This document shows, piece after piece, positions 19,495 to 27,679 of a stretch of DNA of 64,000 nucleotides. The notes beneath the pieces are model-generated. The model was not told the DNA's origin. It made no database searches and saw only the letters and a program-made list of their open reading frames with translations. This stretch comes from Curtobacterium pusillum (GTDB lineage Bacteria > Actinomycetota > Actinomycetes > Actinomycetales > Microbacteriaceae), in contig NZ_VEIY01000006.1 of NCBI RefSeq assembly GCF_007680845.1, positions 62,001-126,000 of the forward strand. Reading direction: 5' to 3'. A program made the position numbers and the translations under genes. How positions within the stretch are numbered: position 1 is the stretch's first letter; each line of letters opens with the position of its first letter.

Positions 19495-20120
19495 TGGCGA
19501 AGCTCTACTTCCGCTACGGCGCGATGAACAGCGGCAAGAGCACGGGGCTGCTGCAGGCCGCCTACAACTACGAGGAGCGCGGCCACCGGGTCCTGCTCGC
19601 GAAGCCGTCGGTCGACACCAAGGGCGACCGCGAGATCGTGTCCCGTCTCGGCGTCACCCGGACCGTGGACATCGTGTTCGCGCCCGACGCCGACGTCCGT
19701 GCCGCGGTCCGTGCCGCCGGTGCGACCGACCCCGAGTCGGGCCGCCTCGACGGCATGGTCCGCCCGGTGAGCTGCGTCCTGGTCGACGAGGCGCAGTTCC
19801 TCACACCGCGCCAGGTCGACGACCTGTTGCGCATCGCCGTCCTCGACGAGGTCCCGGTGATCACCTACGGCATCCGCACCGACTTCCGTACCGAGGCGTT
19901 CCCCGGCAGCGCTCGGCTGCTCGAGGTGGCGCACTCGCTCGAAGAGCTCAAGACCATCTGCCGGTGCGGTCGGAAGGCGGTCTTCAACGCCCGCAAGGTC
20001 GACGGCCGGTTCGTGTTCGACGGATCGCAGGTCGCGATCGACGGTGCCGACGTCACGTACGAGTCGCTCTGCGCGAACTGCTACCTGACGGAGTCCGGCG
20101 GCCGCCTCGACGGCGACTGA
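19494..20120 (+). CDS. tdk: Thymidine kinase (type II)
   Basis: Phosphorylates thymidine for dTMP salvage. The 208-residue protein has the P-loop GAMNSGKS (9-16), the LVDEAQFL Walker B segment, the TYGIRTDF turn and a C-terminal zinc site formed by CRCG and CANC. GTG at 19494 shares one base with the preceding stop (TAGTG), so it is coupled to the response regulator. A functional link to that system is not obvious. Confidence 0.93.
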   Translation: MAKLYFRYGAMNSGKSTGLLQAAYNYEERGHRVLLAKPSVDTKGDREIVSRLGVTRTVDIVFAPDADVRAAVRAAGATDPESGRLDGMVRPVSCVLVDEAQFLTPRQVDDLLRIAVLDEVPVITYGIRTDFRTEAFPGSARLLEVAHSLEELKTICRCGRKAVFNARKVDGRFVFDGSQVAIDGADVTYESLCANCYLTESGGRLDGD

Positions 20121-20300
20121 CGCCGCCGAGGCCCCGCCCCCGCCCCCGCCCCCGCCTCCCGAGCGGGGAACCTCCCGAGCGGGCGATTTCCGTCACGCTC
20201 GGCGCCTCCGGCCGGCAGGTCCTGCCCGCTCGGCGGGCGGCCTGCGGCGTGTCCTGCCCGGTGGGTGCGCGGCCGGTGGGTGGGCGCGCGCGGGACGTGA

Positions 20301-20360
20301 CCACGGGACTGTCGGGAGGCGCGGTGCGGGCCCGCACCGCGCCTCCAGTCAGTCCCGTGG
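20301..20360. repeat. Interspersed GC-rich palindrome (copy 2) in the tdk to oxidoreductase gap
   Basis: This 60-bp palindrome is centred at 20330/20331 with only two mismatched pairs; the outer arms CCACGGGACT/AGTCCCGTGG and the core GGAGGCGCGGTGCGGG/CCCGCACCGCGCCTCC are visible. The 278-base gap also has a run of CCCCCG repeats at about 20130-20157 and no gene. Confidence 0.85.
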
Positions 20361-20398
20361 TGCGGAATGTCCGCCGGCCGGCTCGCGTTGGTCCCCAC

Positions 20399-21442
20399 AT
20401 GAGCGACGCATCCGTGCACCTGTCCGTCCTCGACCTGGCGACCCGCGAGTACGGGCAGTCCAACACCGAGGCCCTCCAGGGCTCCATCGACATGGCGGTG
20501 CACGCCGAGAAACTCGGGTACGAGCGCTTCTGGGTCGCCGAGCACCACGGCATGCCGGGCATCACCTCCTCCGCGCCGGCGGTGCTGCTGAGCGCCGTGG
20601 GGGCCGCGACCTCCACCATCCGGATCGGATCCGGCGGCGTGATGCTGCCGAACCACGCGCCGCTCGTCGTCGCGGAGCAGTTCGGGACGCTCCGAGCGCT
20701 CTACGGCGACCGTGTCGACCTCGGCCTCGGGCGTGCGCCGGGGACCGACGGAGCGACCGCGATGGCACTCCGACGCACCGACCGGCTCGACGTGGACGAC
20801 TTCCCGGACCGGCTCGCCGACCTCATCGGGTTCTTCACCGGCATGGACCCGGAGAACCCGCTGGCGCGCATCCAGGCCGTGCCCGGGTACGGGGACGTGC
20901 CGGAGTTCTGGCTGCTCGGTTCCTCCGGCTACAGCGCGCAGGTCGCCGGGGCGCTCGGCGTGTCGTTCGCCTTCGCGCACCACTTCGCGTCGGACAACAC
21001 CGAGGCGGCGCTCGCGCTCTACCGCGACTCGTTCCGCCCCTCGCGCTTCCGGCAGACGCCGAACGCGCTCATCGGCGTGCAGGTCGTCACCGACGAGGAC
21101 CCCGCGATCGTGGACGAGCAGAGCGCTCCGGGCATGATCTCGTTCATCCGGATGCGGCAGGGCGCGAAGCCCGAGCCGGTGTCGATGGAGGAGGCCCGGG
21201 CCTACGAGTTCTCCGATCTCGAGCGGCGGTTCATCGCGGCGCGCACCGAGCGGCAGGCGTACGGGACGGCGGACGAGGTCGCGGCGAAGATCAACGCGCT
21301 CGTGGCATCGACCGGGGCGGACGGCGTGATCGTGGCACCCGGTGCCGCGCAGGCACGGTACCGGCACCAGGCGCTCGACGTGGTCGCGGCACTGCACGCC
21401 GAGGGGCGGCTCGTGGCCGCGGGGGCGGCAGCGGGGGTCTGA
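20399..21442 (+). CDS. LLM-class (luciferase-like) flavin-dependent oxidoreductase
   Basis: The 347-residue protein matches the single-component MsnO8-type luciferase-like monooxygenases: SVLDLATREYGQSNTEAL at the start, RFWVAEHHGMPG, IRIGSGGVMLPNHAPLVVAEQFGTL and the GDRVDLGLGRAPGTD segment. It should bind FMN or F420; the substrate cannot be told. ATG at 20399 starts the conserved part directly. It is a single gene after a palindrome and converges on the next regulator. Confidence 0.9.
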   Translation: MSDASVHLSVLDLATREYGQSNTEALQGSIDMAVHAEKLGYERFWVAEHHGMPGITSSAPAVLLSAVGAATSTIRIGSGGVMLPNHAPLVVAEQFGTLRALYGDRVDLGLGRAPGTDGATAMALRRTDRLDVDDFPDRLADLIGFFTGMDPENPLARIQAVPGYGDVPEFWLLGSSGYSAQVAGALGVSFAFAHHFASDNTEAALALYRDSFRPSRFRQTPNALIGVQVVTDEDPAIVDEQSAPGMISFIRMRQGAKPEPVSMEEARAYEFSDLERRFIAARTERQAYGTADEVAAKINALVASTGADGVIVAPGAAQARYRHQALDVVAALHAEGRLVAAGAAAGV

Positions 21443-21455
21443 GCCGGGCCGTCGT

Positions 21456-22076
21456 TCAGGCCAGCAGGCCGAGCCGGGTCGCCGCGGCGATCGCGCCCAC
21501 ACGGGACCCGACGTCGAGCTTCCGGAACACGTTGTAGACGTGGCGCTTCACGGTGCCGACCGCGAGGCCGAGGTCCGCGGCGATCTCGGCGTTCGACCGG
21601 GCGGCAGCGACGAGCCGCAGGACCTCGAGCTCGCGGTCGCTCAGCGGGGAGCCGGCCTGTGCCTCGGTGACGAGGTCGACCGGGAACGTGACGGGTGCCG
21701 CGTCGGCGCTCGCGGCCCGCACGATGCGGTCGACGAGCTCGCGGCTCGGCGTGTCCTTCGTGACGAAGTCGACGGCGCCCGCGTCGAGCAGGGCACGGCG
21801 GAGGACGGCGTCCCGGTGCATGGTCAGCACGACGACGGCGATGCCCGGTCGGGTGCGTCGGACGGTCGCGATGGTCGTGCGTGCCGGCGGCCCGTCCAGC
21901 TCGACGTCGAGCAGGAGGACGTCGATCGCGGCGGACTCCGGGGAGTCGAGGACCTCCGACGGCCGTTCGCCGTGCGCGATGACCCGGATGGTCGGGACCG
22001 ACGCGAGGATGGTCGCGAGCCCCTCGCGGAAGAGCCGGTGGTCGTCGACGATCGCGACGTGGGTGATCCCGCTCAC
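21456..22076 (-). CDS. LuxR/NarL-type response regulator
   Basis: The 206-residue protein has a receiver with D11/D12 and phosphoacceptor D57 (VLLLDVEL), the conserved T and K (LTMHRD, VTKDT), and a C-terminal LuxR HTH (LSDRELEVLRLVAAARSNAE onward). Its ATG overlaps the stop of the upstream kinase by four bases, so the two form a dedicated two-component pair. Confidence 0.92.
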   Translation of the reverse strand: MSGITHVAIVDDHRLFREGLATILASVPTIRVIAHGERPSEVLDSPESAAIDVLLLDVELDGPPARTTIATVRRTRPGIAVVVLTMHRDAVLRRALLDAGAVDFVTKDTPSRELVDRIVRAASADAAPVTFPVDLVTEAQAGSPLSDRELEVLRLVAAARSNAEIAADLGLAVGTVKRHVYNVFRKLDVGSRVGAIAAATRLGLLA

Positions 22077-23098
22077 GGAGCCCCCACCGGGATGGTGAGG
22101 CGCACCGTGGTCCCCGCACCCGGAGCGCTCTCGACGGCGAGCTCCGCGCCGATGAGGCCCGCGCGCTCCCGCATGGTGAGCTGACCGAGCCGCCCGTCGA
22201 CCGCGGAGCCGGTGTCGAAGCCCGGTCCGTCGTCGGAGACGGTCACCGTGACCGCGTCGTCACCCCAGTCGAACCGGACGGCGGCCGACGAACCGGACGC
22301 GTGCTTCCGCCAGTTCGTCAGCGCTTCGAGCACGATCGTCAGGGCTTCCTCGGCCTTCCAGTTCGTGAGCGCTCGGGGCGTCCCGGCGGAGGTGATCCGG
22401 ATCGTGCTCTCGGCCGGGAACAGGTCCTTCGCGTGTCGGACGAGCGCGGCGTCGAGGTGGTCGTCGCCGACCCGCGCGTGCAGGGACACGGCGAGGTCCT
22501 GCACCTCGCCGAGGGCGCCCCGGAGGAGTCGTGCGGCGTCCTCGAGCTGTGCCGTCCGGGCGGGTGCCGGGGGATCGGTCAGCAGCGTGAGGTCGATGCG
22601 CTGCAGGCCGGCGAGGATGCCGTGCGCCACGCGGTCGTGGAGGTCCCGTGCGATCTGCGTCCGGGAGTCCATGTGCGCCGTCGTGACGCGCTGCCGGAGC
22701 GCTTCCGTGTACGCGATCGCTCCCGCGGGGAAACGGCTCCAGATGCCGGCGTGCAGCGCTCGGGTCGCGCGGAGCAGGTCGCCCCGGGTCGTGGCGCCCA
22801 CGTCGTCGGCGAAGACCGGAAGGTAGGCGTCGAACAGGACCTCGGCGGCGAGCATGGCTCCGGCCGGGTGCTGTGCGTGTTCGGCGTGCAGCGCGCCGGT
22901 CGCGAGGTGCGCCGGGTCGAGGTAGGCGTCGCTCACGACGCTCGACTCGGCGCCCGCGGCGTACCGCTCGTGCGCCTCGGCGATCATCGACGTGACGTTC
23001 TCGTACAGGCTCCTGGCCATCACCGGGTCGTCGGCGAGTTCGGGGAACCGCACGCCGATCTGCGCGAGGACGGTGGCGAGGGGGTCGGCGTTCTCCAT
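22073..23098 (-). CDS. Soluble sensor histidine kinase
   Basis: The 341-residue protein has no membrane helix. The N-terminal 130 residues are helical and of unknown sensing function; the DHp box is RDLHDRVAHGILAGL (H154), and the HATPase domain has EALTNWRKHA, DDGPGFD and LTMRERAGLIGAEL. It lacks a recognised PAS or GAF domain, so the cytoplasmic input is unknown. It is cotranscribed with the response regulator at 21456. Confidence 0.9.
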   Translation of the reverse strand: MENADPLATVLAQIGVRFPELADDPVMARSLYENVTSMIAEAHERYAAGAESSVVSDAYLDPAHLATGALHAEHAQHPAGAMLAAEVLFDAYLPVFADDVGATTRGDLLRATRALHAGIWSRFPAGAIAYTEALRQRVTTAHMDSRTQIARDLHDRVAHGILAGLQRIDLTLLTDPPAPARTAQLEDAARLLRGALGEVQDLAVSLHARVGDDHLDAALVRHAKDLFPAESTIRITSAGTPRALTNWKAEEALTIVLEALTNWRKHASGSSAAVRFDWGDDAVTVTVSDDGPGFDTGSAVDGRLGQLTMRERAGLIGAELAVESAPGAGTTVRLTIPVGAP

Positions 23099-23189
23099 GA
23101 CGGTGCGAGCGTATCCGGCCGGCGCGGGAGCCGGGAGCGGTCGGGTGGACGTGTGCCCTGCGACACAGTCCGCGTGCCCGGGAAAGCAA

Positions 23190-23219
23190 CAGGCCCTGGT
23201 TCCGGAGAACCAGGGCCTG
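23190..23219 (-). terminator. Intrinsic terminator after tRNA-Pro
   Basis: A perfect 13-bp stem (CAGGCCCTGGTTC/GAACCAGGGCCTG) with a CGGA loop is followed on the minus strand by TTGCTTT. Confidence 0.85.
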
Positions 23220-23241
23220 CTTCGTACTGTCTCAACACAGT

Positions 23242-23316
<75 letters not shown>

Positions 23317-23418
23317 CGGTGTGGTCACTCCGTTCCGGAGCAACCCCAGAAGTCTATCCGATGATCCGGGATGCTCGTGACCATCCGGCGAACTCCCGGG
23401 CGCGTCGCACCGCTCCGG

Positions 23419-24375
23419 TCAGGGCGTCCGGGCGGTCAGCGTGACGACGACGGCTTCGGGGCGGCAGGCGAACCGGACCGGCGCGTAGATCGACGTCCCG
23501 AGGCCGGCCGAGACCTCGAGCCACGACCAGTGACCACGGTGCTGCCACTTGTGCAGACCGCTCGCGTACCGGCGCGGGAGGTCGGAGTTCGTGACGAGCG
23601 CCCCGACGCCGGGGACCTGGACCTGGCCGCCGTGCGTGTGCCCGGCGAAGACGATGTCGGCGCCCTGGGTGACGAAGGCGTCGAGCACGCGACGGTACGG
23701 GGCGTGGGTGATGCCGATGGCGACGGGAGAGGGGCCGTCCTCGTCCTCGGACCACGGGACCTCGCCCCGCATCTCGTCGACGTTCGTCGGCAGGAGGTCG
23801 AGACGGTCCCAGCCACGGTGGGCGTCGGACGTCCCGAACAGCTCGAAGCGGGACCCGCGGAGCTCGATCGCGTGCGCGTGGTCGTTCACGTCGAGCCACC
23901 CGAGGGACTCGAAGAACGCCGTCTGCCGGTCGATGTCGAGTTCGACGGGGCGCCGGTCGGAGTGCATCCGGCTCGGCCCCGAGAAGTACTTCAACGGGTT
24001 GCGCGGGGATGGGCCGGTGAAGTCGTTCGACCCGTACGCGAAGGCACCGGGTACGCCGCGGAACGGTTCGAGGGCGTACTCGACGGCGGCGTTCGCCGTG
24101 GCGTGTCCGAGGTTGTCGCCGGTGTTCACGACGAAGTCCGGCTCGACCAGGCTCAGGTCCCGCAGCCACTGCTGCTTGTCCGCCTGCCACGGGGCCATGT
24201 GGATGTCCGAGAGGTGCAGGACGGTGACGTCCCGCGACCCCGGCGCCAGGACCGGCACGGTCTCCCACCGGATCCCGAAGCGCCGACGCTCGACGAGCGT
24301 GCCCCACGCCGCGGTCGCCACGCCGACGGCCGCGCTCGCGGCGACGACCCCGAGCGCGGCGCGACTGCGCGTCAC
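23419..24375 (-). CDS. Metallophosphoesterase (calcineurin-like), membrane-anchored
   Basis: The 318-residue protein starts with an N-terminal hydrophobic helix (AALGVVAASAAVGVATAAWG) and then shows metal-binding motifs in order: LHLSDIHMAPWQ, NTGDNLGH, a GSNDF in place of the usual GNHD/E, GITHAPY and FAGHTHGGQ. It is probably a YkuE-like extracytoplasmic phosphoesterase; the substrate is unknown. GTG at 24375 overlaps the penicillin-binding protein stop by four bases (GTGA), so the pair is coupled and may act in envelope metabolism. Confidence 0.88.
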   Translation of the reverse strand: MTRSRAALGVVAASAAVGVATAAWGTLVERRRFGIRWETVPVLAPGSRDVTVLHLSDIHMAPWQADKQQWLRDLSLVEPDFVVNTGDNLGHATANAAVEYALEPFRGVPGAFAYGSNDFTGPSPRNPLKYFSGPSRMHSDRRPVELDIDRQTAFFESLGWLDVNDHAHAIELRGSRFELFGTSDAHRGWDRLDLLPTNVDEMRGEVPWSEDEDGPSPVAIGITHAPYRRVLDAFVTQGADIVFAGHTHGGQVQVPGVGALVTNSDLPRRYASGLHKWQHRGHWSWLEVSAGLGTSIYAPVRFACRPEAVVVTLTARTP

Positions 24376-26933
24376 TTGCAGTCCTTGGGTGCCTTGCCGT
24401 TCTTGTCGCCGTACAGCGTGAGCGTCACGGCGGAGTCCTTGCTCGCAGCCGTGTGCACACCCGGGTCGACCGCGGCGACGCGGCACTCCTTGTCACCGCC
24501 GCCCTTCACGTAGGAGTCCGAGATGGTCACGTTCGTGAAGCCCAGCTGGTTGAGCTTCGACCGGGCCGTGTCGAGCGGGGCCCCGGCGATCGCGGGCATC
24601 GTGATCTGCGAGCCGTCCGAGGTGTACACGGTGACGCTCGAACCGCTCGACAGCAGCGAGTTCGCCGCGGGCGAGGTCGACGAGACGGTGCCGGCCTTCG
24701 CGGCCCCGGGCTGCGCGCCGCCGTCCACGTACGTGAAGCCGGCCGCGGCGAGGGCGGCCTTGGCGTCCGCGGCGCTCTTCCCGGTGACGTCCGGGACCGC
24801 CTTGCTGTTGCCACGGAGCGCTGCGGAGGACGGGTCGGTGAACGGACCGGCCGGGTAGAGCGCGTTCATCGGGGTCTGCGCTTGCCGCCAGACGCCGGCA
24901 CGAGCGCCCGCGTAGGTGCCGTTCACGCCGTTGCTGTAGTGCCGGAGGTTGTTCTTGCCGCCGTCCGTGTTGCCCTGCCAGTAAGCGGTGGCGACGCGCG
25001 TGCTCGAACCGACGAGCCAGATCTGGTCGGCGTCGTCGGTGGTGCCCGTCTTGCCGAACAGCTGCGTGCCGTCCGCGGTCTGCGCACCGACCGCGGTGCC
25101 GCCGGAGATCGTGCCCTTCATGGCGTAGATCGCGGCCTGCGCGACCGCTGGCTCGAGGACCTGCTTGCAGGTCTTCGGCTGGCCGCCGAGGCTCTTGCCC
25201 TCGGCGTTGGTCACGTTGTCGATCGCGATGGGCTCGCAGAAGGTGCCGTTGTTGGCGACACCGGCGTACGCGGTCGCCATCGTCAGCGGCGCGATGTTGT
25301 TCGTCCCGAGGACCGACGACGGGTAGGAGTTCAGCTCCGTCTTGTCGTCACCCGAGTGCACACCGAGGTCCTCGGCGGTCTGCTTGATGTCGCACAGGTC
25401 GAGCTTCGCGGCCATCGAGGCGAACGCGGCGTTCACGGACAATGCCGTGGCTCGAGCGACGGTGTAGTTGCCGTTCTCGCCCGCGGAGTCGTTCTTCGGA
25501 GCCCAGTTCGTGTACGTGGGCTCGCCACAGTGCTGCCACACCGCGGTGTTGTGCGGCGTGCCGTTGACCGTCTCGTTGAGGCCGTGCCCGGCCTTCAGCC
25601 AGTCGAGCAGGGTGAAGAGCTTGTACGTCGAACCGACCTGGAAGCCGATGCCGCCGCCGTACTTCTTGTCGACGCTGTAGTTGATCGAGGTCGACGTCGG
25701 CGGGGACTGCAGCGACTGGTCGTAGTCCTTGTTCTGCGCCATCGTCAGGATGCGACCGGTGCCGACCTCCACCGAGTCGAGCGCCGCGCCGAGCTTGAAG
25801 CTGGTCTCGGCCTTGTTGTCGTAGGTGTTGAGCACCTGCTTCTGCTGGGCGTTGGCGTCGATGTCGAGCGTGGTCTGGATCTTGTACCCGCCGTTGCGCC
25901 ACGCGGTGGCGCGTTCCTTCGCCGTGGCACCGAGCTGGGACATCTCCTTGACGACCTGCACGGCGTAGTCGCAGAAGAACTGCGAGCCGTCGCCGACCGA
26001 GGCCTTGCAGCCCTGCGCGGGTTCGGTGAGGTGGACGTAGTCCTTCGGGTTCGACGCGACGGCCTTGTCGTAGTCGGCCTTCGAGAGGTGCTTCTGCGCG
26101 TACATCGACTTGAGGATGACGTTGCGACGCGCGACGTTCGCCTCGTAGTACTTCGGGTTCGACAGGTTGCGCGTGTTCGGCGACTGCACGATCGCGAGGA
26201 TCGACGCGGCCTCCGCCGGGGTCAGGTCGGTCGCGCTCTTGTTGTAGTAGTGCTGCGCGGCGGCCTGGACGCCGTAGGTCTGGTCACCGAAGTACGCGAT
26301 GTTGAGGTACCCGGTGAGGATCTCCTTGTGGGTGTACTTCTTCGCGAGGCCGATCGCGAGCTTCATCTCCTCCAGCTTGCGGGGGATGGTCTGCTCGACC
26401 GCGTCGTTGTACGCCTTCAGCCGCTCTTCCTGCGTGGGGAGCTCGAGCGCCTGGTTCATCTTGATGTTGCGGACGAGCTGCATCGTCAGCGTCGACCCAC
26501 CGCCGGACTCGCCGAGCCCGCCGGCGAGTGAACCGACACCCGCGCGGACGAGCGAGGTCATGTCGACGCCGCCGTGCTCGTAGAAGCGCTTGTCCTCGCC
26601 GTCGATGGCCGCGTTCTTCAGCTGGTCGCTGATCTGGTCGAACTGCAGCTCCTGCCGGTTCTGGTCGTAGACCGTCGCGAAGTGCACGCTCTTGCCGCCC
26701 TTGTACGCGTACAGCTCGTTGCGCTGCGGGAGGTCACCGATCTCGATGTACTCCGGCAGGGACTCGAACACGCCGATCGTCGACGTCGTCGTGACACCGG
26801 CCACCGCGATCGCCGGCGTCACCCCGATCGTGACGAGCAGGCCAGCGAGCACGCTGAACCCGACGAATCCGACGAAGGCGCCGACTGCAGAGACGGGCTT
26901 GGTCCGCGAGGCAGACGGCTTCTGGGCAGACAT
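24372..26933 (-). CDS. Class A penicillin-binding protein (transglycosylase/transpeptidase) with PASTA domains
   Basis: Polymerises and crosslinks peptidoglycan outside the membrane. Of 853 residues, an N-terminal anchor spans about 17-50; the glycosyltransferase domain has E113 in DGEDKRFYEH and GGSTLTMQLVRN; the transpeptidase domain has SxxK (S435-K438), SVN (499-501) and KTG (628-630). Two PASTA-like repeats follow at about 711-850. The ATG at 26933 is preferred over 26975 because it leaves a normal cytoplasmic tail. It resembles actinobacterial PonA and is followed by the coupled phosphoesterase gene. Confidence 0.95.
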   Translation of the reverse strand: MSAQKPSASRTKPVSAVGAFVGFVGFSVLAGLLVTIGVTPAIAVAGVTTTSTIGVFESLPEYIEIGDLPQRNELYAYKGGKSVHFATVYDQNRQELQFDQISDQLKNAAIDGEDKRFYEHGGVDMTSLVRAGVGSLAGGLGESGGGSTLTMQLVRNIKMNQALELPTQEERLKAYNDAVEQTIPRKLEEMKLAIGLAKKYTHKEILTGYLNIAYFGDQTYGVQAAAQHYYNKSATDLTPAEAASILAIVQSPNTRNLSNPKYYEANVARRNVILKSMYAQKHLSKADYDKAVASNPKDYVHLTEPAQGCKASVGDGSQFFCDYAVQVVKEMSQLGATAKERATAWRNGGYKIQTTLDIDANAQQKQVLNTYDNKAETSFKLGAALDSVEVGTGRILTMAQNKDYDQSLQSPPTSTSINYSVDKKYGGGIGFQVGSTYKLFTLLDWLKAGHGLNETVNGTPHNTAVWQHCGEPTYTNWAPKNDSAGENGNYTVARATALSVNAAFASMAAKLDLCDIKQTAEDLGVHSGDDKTELNSYPSSVLGTNNIAPLTMATAYAGVANNGTFCEPIAIDNVTNAEGKSLGGQPKTCKQVLEPAVAQAAIYAMKGTISGGTAVGAQTADGTQLFGKTGTTDDADQIWLVGSSTRVATAYWQGNTDGGKNNLRHYSNGVNGTYAGARAGVWRQAQTPMNALYPAGPFTDPSSAALRGNSKAVPDVTGKSAADAKAALAAAGFTYVDGGAQPGAAKAGTVSSTSPAANSLLSSGSSVTVYTSDGSQITMPAIAGAPLDTARSKLNQLGFTNVTISDSYVKGGGDKECRVAAVDPGVHTAASKDSAVTLTLYGDKNGKAPKDCK

Positions 26934-26983
26934 AGGATGCAGCCTAAACGACACCGCCGACTGAAAGGCTGGCAAGGATCTCC

Positions 26984-27142
26984 ATGACTCGCTGGGAATA
27001 CTTCACCGCTCCACTGCTCATCCACAACACCACCGCGATCCTCAACAACTTCGGGGACGAGGGCTGGGAGCTGGTCCAGGTCGTCACCGGCCCCGAGGGC
27101 GGTCTGGTCGCCTACCTCAAGCGCCCGAAGGCCGACGCGTGA
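26984..27142 (+). CDS. Small DUF4177-like protein
   Basis: This 52-residue protein begins MTRWEYFTAPLLIHNTTAIL and contains NNFGDEGWELVQVV, the characteristic DUF4177 pattern (aromatic start, GWELV). AAGGA at 26974-26978 is well placed. Its stop overlaps the ridA GTG by four bases. The same small gene beside a RidA gene, near a class A PBP, is a common actinobacterial arrangement, which supports it as real; its function is unknown. Confidence 0.85.
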   Translation: MTRWEYFTAPLLIHNTTAILNNFGDEGWELVQVVTGPEGGLVAYLKRPKADA

Positions 27143-27600
27143 GTGTCGCGGACCGGCTCGCCGGGCTCGGACTGACGATCCCGTCGGTCGCCGCGCCGGT
27201 CGCGGCCTACGTGCCGGCCGTCGTCACCGGGAAGTACGTCTACACCGCGGGGCAGCTGCCGTTCGTGGACGGCGCACTGCCGGTGACGGGCAAGGTCGGA
27301 GCGGCAGTGGACGCCGAGACCGCGACCGCCGAGGCGCGGACCGCTGCCCTCAACGCCCTCGCGGCCGTGCAGTCCGTCGCCGGCTCGCTCGACCGCGTCG
27401 CGCGGGTCGTCAAGGTCACGGTCTTCGTCGCCTCGGACCCGTCGTTCACGGGGCAGCCGGGCGTCGCGAACGGCGCGTCGACGCTGGTCGGCGACGTGTT
27501 CGGGGACGCCGGCGTCCACGCGCGGAGCGCGGTGGGCGTCGCGGTGCTCCCGCTGGACGCGCCCGTCGAGGTCGAGCTGGTGGTGGAACTCAGCGACTGA
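27139..27600 (+). CDS. RidA family protein (YjgF/YER057c/UK114)
   Basis: The 153-residue protein has the RidA fold signature: GKYVYTAGQLPFVDG, the repeated small-residue helix AALNALAAVQSVAGSLDRV, VVKVTVFVAS and the C-terminal ARSAVGVAVLPLDAPVEVELV, where the arginine is the residue that binds imine/enamine substrates in active RidA. It probably hydrolyses reactive enamines. GTG at 27139 overlaps the upstream small gene. Confidence 0.9.
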   Translation: MSVADRLAGLGLTIPSVAAPVAAYVPAVVTGKYVYTAGQLPFVDGALPVTGKVGAAVDAETATAEARTAALNALAAVQSVAGSLDRVARVVKVTVFVASDPSFTGQPGVANGASTLVGDVFGDAGVHARSAVGVAVLPLDAPVEVELVVELSD

Positions 27601-27615
27601 CGGACCGTCAGCAGC

Positions 27616-27676
27616 GAACGTCACGCGAGCCGCGCCTCCAGTCAGTTCCGGACTGGAGCCGCGGCTCGCGTCGTTC
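27616..27676. terminator. Bidirectional hairpin between ridA and acs, related to the interspersed palindrome
   Basis: 19-bp arms (27625-27643 and 27651-27669) with one mismatch and a seven-base loop, flanked by a further GAACG/CGTTC pair. The left arm carries CCGCGCCTCCAGTC and the right arm GACTGGAG, as in the repeat family but turned inside out. It lies between convergent genes. Confidence 0.75.
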
Positions 27677-27679
27677 CCG

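Noticed and set aside
24453..26531. A 692-residue plus-strand frame antisense to the penicillin-binding protein
   Set aside because: Composition is typical of reverse-strand shadows (Val/Arg/Asp runs), with no motif.
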